The notes under the pieces are model-generated. The model made no database searches. It was not told the DNA's origin and saw only the letters and a program-made list of their open reading frames with translations. Positions 1 through 5,325 of a DNA stretch of 5,924 bases are shown here, piece by piece (the stretch's first letter is position 1; each line of letters opens with the position of its first letter). Where the stretch lies: contig WRKB01000222.1 of NCBI GenBank assembly GCA_009778295.1, positions 1 to 5,924 on the forward strand. Direction: 5' to 3'. A program made the position numbers and the translations under genes. Source of the stretch: Betaproteobacteria bacterium (GTDB taxonomy: Bacteria > Desulfobacterota > Desulfovibrionia > Desulfovibrionales > Desulfovibrionaceae).

Positions 1-78
1 GAGACTCCTCCGTCACTGATTTACTCCCCCCCGGCCTGACGGCGGCGGCAGATACGCAGACTCCCAAGGCAATTTTTC

Positions 79-130
79 CTTTTTCGGCCCAGGCGGGGAA
101 GGTCTTACGACCCGCCCGGCTCCGAAAAAG
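79..130. repeat. Imperfect inverted repeat, 13-nt loop
   Basis: The left arm (79-97) begins CTTTTTCGG and ends GGCGGG. The right arm (111-130) begins CCCGCC and ends CCGAAAAAG. The arms pair over about 17 bp, interrupted by a small internal loop (base 88 against 120-121) and one A-C mismatch (91/117). The loop is 98-110. The T-run lies on the 5' arm and the A-run on the 3' arm on both strands, so this is not a standard rho-independent terminator, which needs T residues after the stem. It could be a small repeat-element remnant, a protein-binding site or an RNA structure. Only the pairing itself is seen. Confidence 0.55.
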
Positions 131-153
131 CAGCAAAATCCGGACCAGAAAGC

Positions 154-183
154 TTGACAACCTTTCCGACTGTAACATATGCT
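154..183 (+). promoter_or_regulatory. Candidate sigma70 promoter for the hydrolase-pth unit
   Basis: A perfect TTGACA (-35 consensus) at 154-159 is followed after 18 bases by TATGCT at 178-183, which matches four of six -10 positions. Transcription would start near 190, giving a leader of about 150 bases before the ATG at 343. That leader would contain the 216-249 hairpin. An AT-rich alternative lies closer to the gene, so this may not be the promoter in use. Confidence 0.3.
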
Positions 184-215
184 GGTGGCATCTGGGTTTT
201 TTATTCGAATTCCTC

Positions 216-249
216 GGCCCCAAGTCGTATTACCTTCCGGCTTGGGGTC
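216..249 (+). other. Hairpin in the hydrolase leader
   Basis: Bases 216-224 (GGCCCCAAG) pair with 241-249 (CTTGGGGTC) over 9 bp with one G-T wobble, enclosing a 16-base loop. The sequence after the stem has only a four-T run (255-258) broken by other bases, so it is at best a weak terminator. It may be a leader structure of the downstream transcript or the end of an upstream transcript. No riboswitch class is recognised. Confidence 0.3.
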
Positions 250-280
250 AAGCATTTTGTGGGGAGGGTAATGGGGAGGA

Positions 281-327
281 GAAAAAATAATTCTTTGAAT
301 TAGCATATATTGGATATAAATTTTTTC
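281..327 (+). promoter_or_regulatory. AT-rich promoter-like tract
   Basis: This tract is much more AT-rich than its surroundings and ends 15 bases before the preferred hydrolase ATG. It contains TTGAAT (295-300) and a GATATAAAT element (313-321) resembling a -10 box. The spacing between the two is only 14 bases, so the -35 assignment is poor. If this is the promoter, the message begins close to the ATG at 343, which would rule out the TTG at 310 as a start codon. Confidence 0.25.
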
Positions 328-342
328 AGGATACCTGCCTGT

Positions 343-1284
343 ATGACAGATCCGCTTTCTCTTGCAGTTGCCCCACCCCCCACCGCACCTGAAGCAAACT
401 TCTTTGATCAGTACGAAGAAGTCAGCTTCCGATCTTGCGGCGTCCCCATGACTCTTTCCATCTGGAAGGCGAAAAAAGACGCGCCCAGTCTTGTCTTCTA
501 TCCCGGCACCATGGCTTCCCCGCTCTTGTACAGCGAACTGCTGCACCGTCTACGCGAATACGGCTTCAATGTGCTGGGCATTCACCACATCAGCCACGGA
601 AATAGCCCGAGAACCAAAAAAATATTTACTTTTCAAGATCTTTTACAGAACGGCAAGGATGCCGTCAGCTATGCTCTGGAACGTTTTACGGGCCGGGTGG
701 TACTTGCCGGGCATAGCCAGGGAGGCATTCTATGTTTGGCTCAGGCCGGTCAGGATGACCGCCTGAGCGTAGCGTTTCCCTTCTGTTTTTTATTGCCGGA
801 CCGGCCTGAAGCCATTGAGGTCACGCGCTTGAGGTGTGTTGCCCCGCGACGCGAACGGGTGCTGCAACTCCTTACGCGCGCCGCCGTCTATATGCCCTGT
901 TTTCCGGTCGCAATTCCCATGTATCTTGACCTGAAACGGGTTTTTGCGGGGAATTACGGTTTTTCCCCAAAGAACAACCTGCGCGATATCCGCCTAAGCT
1001 ATCCGCTCGCATATGTGGCAAGCCTGTTTTCCATCAATCTCGACTACCTGACACAAACGGGGAATATCAAGTGCCCTGTGCTGGGCATGGTCGCCGAGAA
1101 TGACGCGCTGTTCACCCCTCAACTCATGCGGGATACTCTGCACCATATTCAGGCACCGCATAAAGAACTCATCATCATGCCGGGCGGCGGGCACATGGCG
1201 CCGATTTCCCCACAAGGCGCATCAGAATATGCCGCTGTCCTGCATGAGCGTTGCACCGCTCTCGGCCTTTTTCGTATACTCTAG
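343..1284 (+). CDS. Alpha/beta hydrolase (serine hydrolase, lysophospholipase-like)
   Basis: A 313-residue cytoplasmic-type protein with no signal peptide. The fold is readable: a YPGTMAS turn at 54-60 in the oxyanion-loop position, HGNSPR at 85-90, the nucleophile elbow GHSQGG at 123-128 (Ser125), a likely acid Asp254 in AENDALFTP, and His284 in GGGHMAP. The triad Ser-Asp-His is therefore complete and the enzyme is probably active on an ester, thioester or amide. Residues about 150-240 form a cap region that would set substrate choice, and I cannot infer the substrate. Start: ATG 343 has AGGA at 328-331. A TTG at 310 would add 11 residues but has no ribosome site, and an in-frame TAG at 301 limits any further extension. 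It lies 14 bases before pth on the same strand, so the two are probably co-transcribed. Confidence 0.82.
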   Translation: MTDPLSLAVAPPPTAPEANFFDQYEEVSFRSCGVPMTLSIWKAKKDAPSLVFYPGTMASPLLYSELLHRLREYGFNVLGIHHISHGNSPRTKKIFTFQDLLQNGKDAVSYALERFTGRVVLAGHSQGGILCLAQAGQDDRLSVAFPFCFLLPDRPEAIEVTRLRCVAPRRERVLQLLTRAAVYMPCFPVAIPMYLDLKRVFAGNYGFSPKNNLRDIRLSYPLAYVASLFSINLDYLTQTGNIKCPVLGMVAENDALFTPQLMRDTLHHIQAPHKELIIMPGGGHMAPISPQGASEYAAVLHERCTALGLFRIL

Positions 1285-1288
1285 CGAC

Positions 1289-1294
1289 GGAGGA
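1289..1294 (+). promoter_or_regulatory. Ribosome binding site fixing the pth start
   Basis: GGAGGA lies 4 bases before the ATG at 1299 and just after the hydrolase stop codon (1282-1284). It supports the start at 1299 over an in-frame ATG at 1251, which lies inside the hydrolase gene and would add 16 residues ahead of the conserved N-terminus. Confidence 0.75.
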
Positions 1295-1298
1295 TGCC

Positions 1299-1910
1299 AT
1301 GGACTACGCAAGTTGCATAGCCGGCCTTGGGAACCCCGGAAAAGAATACCAGGACACACGCCATAATCTTGGTTTTGCTGCACTTGACGCCCTGTTGGAG
1401 GAATGCGGCCGCGCGGGGCAGGTGGAACGACTTTCCGGCAGCAAGTTCACATGTGAACTCTGGCGTTGCCGCATGCCTGACGACAAGGCTTGGCATCTTG
1501 TTGCCAAGCCCATGACCTACATGAATCTTTCCGGAGAGTCCCTGCAACCCCTGCTACACTGGCACCGCATGCGCGTACAACAGCTTCTTGTCGTGCATGA
1601 CGAGCTGGACTTCAAACCTGGCACCGTACGTTTTAAATTCGGAGGCGGCGCAGCCGGGCATAACGGACTGGCTTCCATTATCCAGCAGCTCGGCACACGG
1701 AATTTTTATCGCCTGCGTATCGGCATCGGCAGAGTTGCCGGCCGCGACACCATGGCATGGGTACTCGCGCGTCCGGCGTCCGAGGAACGCCTCTTGCTGG
1801 AAAAAGCAATACGTACTGCCCTTGAAGGAATATTGCTTTTTGCCAAACAGGGAGCCGCGCCGGCAATGAATTTCATGCACAGCCTTCCCCCGGATGCAGA
1901 CAACGCATGA
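1299..1910 (+). CDS. pth: Peptidyl-tRNA hydrolase (bacterial Pth type)
   Basis: Cleaves the ester bond of peptidyl-tRNAs that drop off stalled ribosomes, freeing tRNA for re-use in the cytoplasm; it is usually essential in bacteria. The protein has 203 residues, close to the usual length of about 190-200. Family motifs are all present: GLGNPG at 9-14, TRHNLG at 20-25 with catalytic His22, MTYMNLSG at 72-79 with Asn76, VHDELD at 99-104 with Asp101, KFGGGAAGHNGL at 113-124 with Asn122, and RLRIGIGR at 138-145. None of the key residues is missing. It follows the hydrolase by 14 bases with its own strong ribosome site, so it is probably the second gene of that transcript. In related bacteria pth often sits beside prs and rplY; neither is seen here. 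The gene ends 35 bases from the convergent livF stop. Confidence 0.97.
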   Translation: MDYASCIAGLGNPGKEYQDTRHNLGFAALDALLEECGRAGQVERLSGSKFTCELWRCRMPDDKAWHLVAKPMTYMNLSGESLQPLLHWHRMRVQQLLVVHDELDFKPGTVRFKFGGGAAGHNGLASIIQQLGTRNFYRLRIGIGRVAGRDTMAWVLARPASEERLLLEKAIRTALEGILLFAKQGAAPAMNFMHSLPPDADNA

Positions 1911-1945
1911 TTGCTTCCAGCAACCCGCCAAGCCTGGAGCGCTCC
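1911..1945. other. Convergent gap between pth and livF, weak hairpins
   Basis: Thirty-five bases separate the two stop codons. Two mutually exclusive structures can form: GCTTCCAG (1913-1920) with CTGGAGC (1934-1940), which has one bulged T, and the perfect 10-base palindrome GGAGCGCTCC at 1936-1945 touching the livF stop. Neither has a T-run on either strand, so no classic bidirectional terminator is visible. Transcripts from either side may run into the opposing gene or rely on Rho. Confidence 0.3.
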
Positions 1946-2656
1946 CTACATCCCGAGGTACGCAGATTTAATGTATTTGTTGTCGATGAGTTCTTCGGCC
2001 TTGCCTTCAAGAGCCACCTTGCCGTGTTCCAACACATAGGCTCTGTCCGAGAGACGCAAACTGTGGCCTACATCCTGCTCCACAAGAAGCACGGTTACAC
2101 CGGTGTCCGCTATGCGCCGCAGGAGGTCAAAGATGGATTTGGCCATAATAGGCGCAAGACCGAGCGAGGGTTCATCCAGCATGAGAATGACGGGAAGAGC
2201 CATAAGGCCTCTGCCGATGGCCACCATTTGCTGTTCGCCACCAGAAAGGGTCATGGCCGTCTGTTTCTGGCGCTCACTCAGCCTGGGCAGAAAATCGTAG
2301 ACTTTTCGCAAGCTTTCTCCCCGAAGCTTGTGGGCTTTCGGAGTGTAGGCCCCCATGTGGAGGTTGTCAGCCACGCTCATGAGTGAAAAGAGCTTCCTGC
2401 CTTCGGGCACATGCACGATGCCTCGTTCCACAATACGCTCGGGCGCCATTTTATGGATTGCCTCTCCCTTAAAATGAATGGTGCCGCTTCTAGGCTGGAG
2501 AAGTCCAGAAATGGTCCTGAGCAAAGTGGATTTTCCCGCGCCGTTGCCTCCGACAATGGAAACCACCTCGCCCTCTTTCACAATAAGAGAAAGCCCATGT
2601 ATGATCTGCACGTCTCCGTAGAAGACGTCGATGTTTTCCACGCTAAGAAGTGGCAT
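1946..2656 (-). CDS. livF: Branched-chain amino acid ABC transporter ATPase LivF
   Basis: One of the two cytoplasmic ATPases that power the LivKHMGF importer, paired with LivG under the LivH/LivM channel. The protein has 236 residues, the normal LivF length. Visible motifs are Walker A GGNGAGKST at 36-44, VPEGRKLF at 83-90 (LivF proteins usually have Glu where other ABC ATPases have the Q-loop Gln), signature LSGGEQQ at 137-143, Walker B ILMLDEP at 157-163, and LVEQD at 191-195 with Gln in place of the switch His, as is common in LivF. The start is ATG 2656, preceded by GGGGAG at 2662-2667. A longer frame reaching 2737 would add 27 residues inside livG and is rejected. It overlaps livG by 14 bases, which suggests translational coupling. 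It is the last gene of the operon. Confidence 0.95.
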   Translation of the reverse strand: MPLLSVENIDVFYGDVQIIHGLSLIVKEGEVVSIVGGNGAGKSTLLRTISGLLQPRSGTIHFKGEAIHKMAPERIVERGIVHVPEGRKLFSLMSVADNLHMGAYTPKAHKLRGESLRKVYDFLPRLSERQKQTAMTLSGGEQQMVAIGRGLMALPVILMLDEPSLGLAPIMAKSIFDLLRRIADTGVTVLLVEQDVGHSLRLSDRAYVLEHGKVALEGKAEELIDNKYIKSAYLGM

Positions 2657-3368
2657 AATCGCTCCCCAGGTATGCCTTGATGACGTTTTCGTCACGGGTG
2701 ACGTCTTCAGGCGCGCCTTCGGCGATTTTCTCGCCAAAGTGGATGACTACCACCCTGTCGGACAGAGCCATGACCGCGCGCATAATGTGCTCAATGATAA
2801 ACACGGTGATGCCGTTCCCGCGCAGTTGCCTGATAATGGCGATCATATCGTCCATCTCGGTTGGGCGAAGCCCGGCCATCACCTCGTCCAAAAGCAGAAG
2901 CTCCGGCTCTGTGGCCAGAGCTTTGGCAATCTCCAGCCGTTTGCGGTCAGCGATGGTCAAGGTGCCGGCGAGCATGTCCTTTCGGTGGTCGAGCCGGAGT
3001 GTTTCCAGCACCGATAAAGCCTTATCCCTGGCTTTATCGGTGGAACTGGTGCGCAAAAAGGCTCCTACCATAACATTATAAAGCACCGTACGCGCGGCAA
3101 AAGGTTTGACGATCTGGAAGGTGCGGGCCAGTCCCAGACGGCAAAGATCCCACGGCTTCAACCCTGCTATGGATTTTCCTTTGAAGCGGATAGTGCCGCT
3201 GGAGGGCGGGTACACTCCGGCAACGCAGTCAAACATGGTGGACTTGCCCGCGCCATTGGGGCCGATGAGCGCCAGGATTTCTCCCTTGGCGATGTGCATG
3301 TCGACATCGTTTAAGGCGGTCAGTCCGCCGAAATTCTTGGTTACTTCCGATATTTCGAGAATGTTCAC
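2643..3368 (-). CDS. livG: Branched-chain amino acid ABC transporter ATPase LivG
   Basis: Second ATPase of the Liv importer, 241 residues. Seen are Walker A GPNGAGKST at 36-44, Q-loop Gln85 in ARTFQ, Walker B LLLLDEVMAGL at 157-167, and switch His194 in IIEHIM. The C-terminal segment EDVTRDENVIKAYLG (221-235) is the short tail typical of LivG/LivF-type ATPases. The signature motif is unusual: LTIADRKRLE at 137-146 replaces the LSGGQ-type loop, although the helix that follows is conserved. Variant signatures are known in this family, so I do not read it as inactive. The start is GTG 3368 with GGGAG at 3376-3380, two bases after the livM stop. Its last codons contain the livF start and ribosome site. 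The partner assignment rests on gene order and sequence style. Confidence 0.95.
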   Translation of the reverse strand: MNILEISEVTKNFGGLTALNDVDMHIAKGEILALIGPNGAGKSTMFDCVAGVYPPSSGTIRFKGKSIAGLKPWDLCRLGLARTFQIVKPFAARTVLYNVMVGAFLRTSSTDKARDKALSVLETLRLDHRKDMLAGTLTIADRKRLEIAKALATEPELLLLDEVMAGLRPTEMDDMIAIIRQLRGNGITVFIIEHIMRAVMALSDRVVVIHFGEKIAEGAPEDVTRDENVIKAYLGSDYATS

Positions 3369-3370
3369 GG

Positions 3371-4369
3371 CTAGGCTCCCGTTGTGGTAATTTTGGAAGC
3401 CAGCCGATCGTAAAGGCGGGTCAGCGGCAAGGTGAGGCCTTTAGGCTGGAAAAGCATGACCAGGATAAGAATGAGGCCAAAGATGACCAGGTGAAGCCCC
3501 GGAAGCTGGTTACTCAGATAGATGCGGGTGAACTCATTGAGCGGCCGTAGCACCAGAGCTCCTATAAGTGGCCCCGCGATCATTCCCCTGCCGCCAATCA
3601 GGGCGATGAAGGCTATCTCAAAAGACAAATCAAGTCCCAAAATCCCTTTTGGATAGAAATAGAGCATGAGCTGGGCGTAAAATGTGCCAGCCAAAGCGGT
3701 CAAAAATGAACTCAAACCCAAGGCGATGAGCTTGTACTTGGCAACGTCCACGCCCAACGCCTGGGCTGCATCCGGCTCATCACCCCCGGCCGCCAGATAG
3801 TAGCCCATCTTGGACCTGGAGATAAACCAAGTCAACGCCAGCACCAACACCAGCATGGTCAGGATAATATAGTAGTAGGGCTCCTTGTGCATGAACTGGT
3901 AGTTCCAGAAGGATTCTCCCTTCAGGGGGATAAGGAGGCCCCGCGGCCCATTGAACTTGATGGGACCAAGCGAATCGATATTTTCAATCATAACCCGGAC
4001 GCCTTCAGAAAAAGCGATGGTGCACAGGGCAAAGTACGCTCCGCGCATCCGAAAGGTGGGTTTGCCGATGGCTACCCCGACAAGCGCCGCCACCATTCCT
4101 CCGACAAGCATGCCAAACCAGGGAGAAAGGTTGAACTGCAAGGCAAGGATAGTAGAGGTATATGCCCCGATGCCTACAAACACGGCATGCCCCAGGGGGA
4201 GTACACCCGCAAAACCTCCGACCAGATTCCAGGAGGTGGTCAGGTAGGCGTAGAAAAAGAGCAGAATGAGGATCTGCAAATATGTAGGACTCTCAATAAG
4301 CAGGGGCAACCCGAAGCTGATCAGCCCAGCAAGGGCCAAGAGGGTCATGTCCAGTTGTTTCCGGCTCAC
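3371..4369 (-). CDS. livM: Branched-chain amino acid ABC transporter permease LivM
   Basis: Inner-membrane channel subunit of the Liv importer, 332 residues and very hydrophobic, with about eight or nine membrane segments (for example near 10-25, 30-47, 55-78, 85-101, 165-183, 213-236, 250-273 and 290-308). Family marks are SWNLVGGFAGVLPLGHAVFVG (46-66), FRMRGAYFAL (106-115), and the cytoplasmic loop GDEPDAAQALGVDVAKYKL (196-214), which corresponds to the EAA-type loop that docks onto the ATPases. Near the C-terminus, GGRGMIAGPLIGA (259-271) and LFQPKGL (306-312) are also typical. The start is GTG 4369, six bases after an AGGAGG. An internal ATG at 4348 lacks such a site. The gene begins 10 bases after the livH stop and ends two bases before livG. 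Confidence 0.95.
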   Translation of the reverse strand: MSRKQLDMTLLALAGLISFGLPLLIESPTYLQILILLFFYAYLTTSWNLVGGFAGVLPLGHAVFVGIGAYTSTILALQFNLSPWFGMLVGGMVAALVGVAIGKPTFRMRGAYFALCTIAFSEGVRVMIENIDSLGPIKFNGPRGLLIPLKGESFWNYQFMHKEPYYYIILTMLVLVLALTWFISRSKMGYYLAAGGDEPDAAQALGVDVAKYKLIALGLSSFLTALAGTFYAQLMLYFYPKGILGLDLSFEIAFIALIGGRGMIAGPLIGALVLRPLNEFTRIYLSNQLPGLHLVIFGLILILVMLFQPKGLTLPLTRLYDRLASKITTTGA

Positions 4370-4375
4370 TGCGCG

Positions 4376-4381
4376 CCTCCT
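4376..4381 (-). promoter_or_regulatory. AGGAGG ribosome site of livM overlapping the livH stop
   Basis: On the minus strand the livH stop TAG (4382-4380) runs directly into GAGG, so AGGAGG spans 4381-4376 and shares two bases with the stop codon. It lies six bases before the GTG at 4369. This decides the GTG start and means ribosomes finishing livH cover the livM initiation site, which favours coupling. Confidence 0.75.
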
Positions 4382-5264
4382 ACCAATCCAGCTTATTTCC
4401 TAACAAGCCGGATGGTTTGACAAAAAGGATGGTCAGAAAAATCGCGTAGATGATGGCCTCCGTCCAGGTGGAAGTCATAAATTGGGAAAAAACGGACTCC
4501 ACCAACCCGATGACAATACCACCGAGCATGGCCCCACGGATGGAGCCTAATCCACCCAGCACCACTATGATAAAAGCCCGGATATCGAAGACTACCCCTA
4601 CCGACGGATAGACGTAATAGAAGGGAATGATGACGCATCCGGCTACCCCGGCAACAGCGGTGCCGATACCAAAGGCGATGTTATAGATGCGATACTGGTT
4701 GACACCCATGAGATTGGCTGTTTCGCGGTCAAGGCTTGTCGCCTGGAGGGCTCTGCCGATGCGCGTTTTGCGCATGAAACACCATAACCCCACGGCCGTT
4801 CCCACAGATACCACAAAACCCGACAGTTTCGGCAAAGAGACAATAATGCTGTCCAGCGAAAAAGAGATACCGGTGATGGCCGTACGCACGGTGCGGTACT
4901 CCGCGCCAAAGAGCATGAGTGCCAGATTGTCTAACACATACCAGACGCCGGTAGTCACGATAATGACGGTGAGCGGTTCACGCACTTCACGTTCCGCCTT
5001 GAAGACCGGCTTGATGACGATATCCTGCATGAAATAGCCGAAAAAAAAGAGTACCGGCGGAACCACAACAAGAGCCAGATATGGGTGGATTCCCGTGAGC
5101 TTGATGAACCAATAAGCGGCAAACATGCCCACCATGAGCAACGACCCGTGGGCAAAGTTCACCACCTTCATCACTCCGAAGATGAGCGTAAGACCAAGAG
5201 CCGTAAGCCCGTAGATTGCGCCCATCATGATGCCGTCCACCACCGCCTGGAGCAGCGTATTCAT
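4380..5264 (-). CDS. livH: Branched-chain amino acid ABC transporter permease LivH
   Basis: The other inner-membrane channel subunit, 294 residues with about eight hydrophobic segments. Diagnostic stretches are the N-terminal DGIMMGAIYGLTALGLTLIFG (10-30), VVNFAHGSL (34-42), the ATPase-docking loop LDRETANLMGVN (178-189), VLGGLGSIRGAMLGG (235-249) and the C-terminal FVKPSGLLG (281-289). The start is ATG 5264, with GGAG at 5272-5275. Longer readings up to 5321 would run through the livK-livH hairpin and add 19 polar residues, which no LivH needs. It follows livK after a 61-base gap holding a strong hairpin and precedes livM by 10 bases. The gene order K-H-M-G-F is the classical liv arrangement. 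Confidence 0.96.
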   Translation of the reverse strand: MNTLLQAVVDGIMMGAIYGLTALGLTLIFGVMKVVNFAHGSLLMVGMFAAYWFIKLTGIHPYLALVVVPPVLFFFGYFMQDIVIKPVFKAEREVREPLTVIIVTTGVWYVLDNLALMLFGAEYRTVRTAITGISFSLDSIIVSLPKLSGFVVSVGTAVGLWCFMRKTRIGRALQATSLDRETANLMGVNQYRIYNIAFGIGTAVAGVAGCVIIPFYYVYPSVGVVFDIRAFIIVVLGGLGSIRGAMLGGIVIGLVESVFSQFMTSTWTEAIIYAIFLTILFVKPSGLLGNKLDW

Positions 5265-5284
5265 TGGTCTTCTCCGTCCGGTTG

Positions 5285-5310
5285 TTCCCGGGGCCTTTTG
5301 ACCCCGGGAA
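5285..5310 (-). terminator. GC-rich hairpin between livK and livH, no U-tract
   Basis: A perfect 9-bp stem, TTCCCGGGG (5285-5293) with CCCCGGGAA (5302-5310), encloses an 8-base loop. On the transcribed minus strand the stem is followed by ACAACCGG and not by U residues, so it is not a full rho-independent terminator. It lies 15 bases after the livK stop and about 20 bases before the livH ATG. Hairpins in this position commonly act as 3' barriers to exonucleases or as partial attenuators, leaving more binding-protein message than permease message. That role is inferred; the stem itself is clear. Confidence 0.6.
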
Positions 5311-5325
5311 AAGTGGAACACAAGG

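Larger units (their letters stand above)
1..342. other. Gene-less upstream region
   Basis: No recognisable gene lies here. Frame +3 is open from the left edge to a TAA at 288-290 (about 95 codons), but it has no ATG. Its translation is rich in Trp, Cys and Pro clusters and matches no family I recognise, so it is either chance or the tail of a gene starting outside the window. A long minus-strand frame (13-546) also crosses it, but that frame runs through the hydrolase gene and looks like a shadow. What can be pointed to are an imperfect inverted repeat at 79-130, a promoter-like pair at 154-183, a hairpin at 216-249 and an AT-rich tract at about 281-327. I read the region as intergenic DNA with the promoter and leader of the hydrolase-pth unit. 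Confidence 0.55.

Noticed and set aside
79..130. Intrinsic terminator call for the left-edge inverted repeat
   Set aside because: The T-run precedes the stem and the A-run follows it on both strands, which is the reverse of a terminator.
13..546. Minus-strand 177-residue frame across the left edge and the hydrolase start
   Set aside because: It overlaps the hydrolase coding region, has low-complexity Gly/Pro/Arg-rich content and no family resemblance; read as a shadow.
1251..1298. N-terminal extension of pth from ATG 1251
   Set aside because: It lies inside the hydrolase gene, lacks a ribosome site, and precedes the conserved Pth N-terminus, while ATG 1299 has GGAGGA four bases upstream.
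1907..2386. Plus-strand 159-residue frame whose ATG overlaps the pth stop (ATGA)
   Set aside because: The ATGA overlap looks like coupling, but the frame runs antisense through livF, which is clearly coding; its His/Lys-rich translation is the usual antisense product of an ABC ATPase gene.
2657..2737. 27-residue N-terminal extension of LivF
   Set aside because: It is entirely within livG, and the ATG at 2656 has a good ribosome site and matches the usual LivF N-terminus.
3887..4420. Plus-strand 177-residue frame antisense to livM
   Set aside because: It is the complement of a well-conserved permease gene; the hydrophilic Gly/Lys/Pro-rich translation is a by-product of hydrophobic codons on the other strand.
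5265..5321. 19-residue N-terminal extension of LivH
   Set aside because: It would encode the livK-livH hairpin; ATG 5264 has a ribosome site and starts the conserved sequence.
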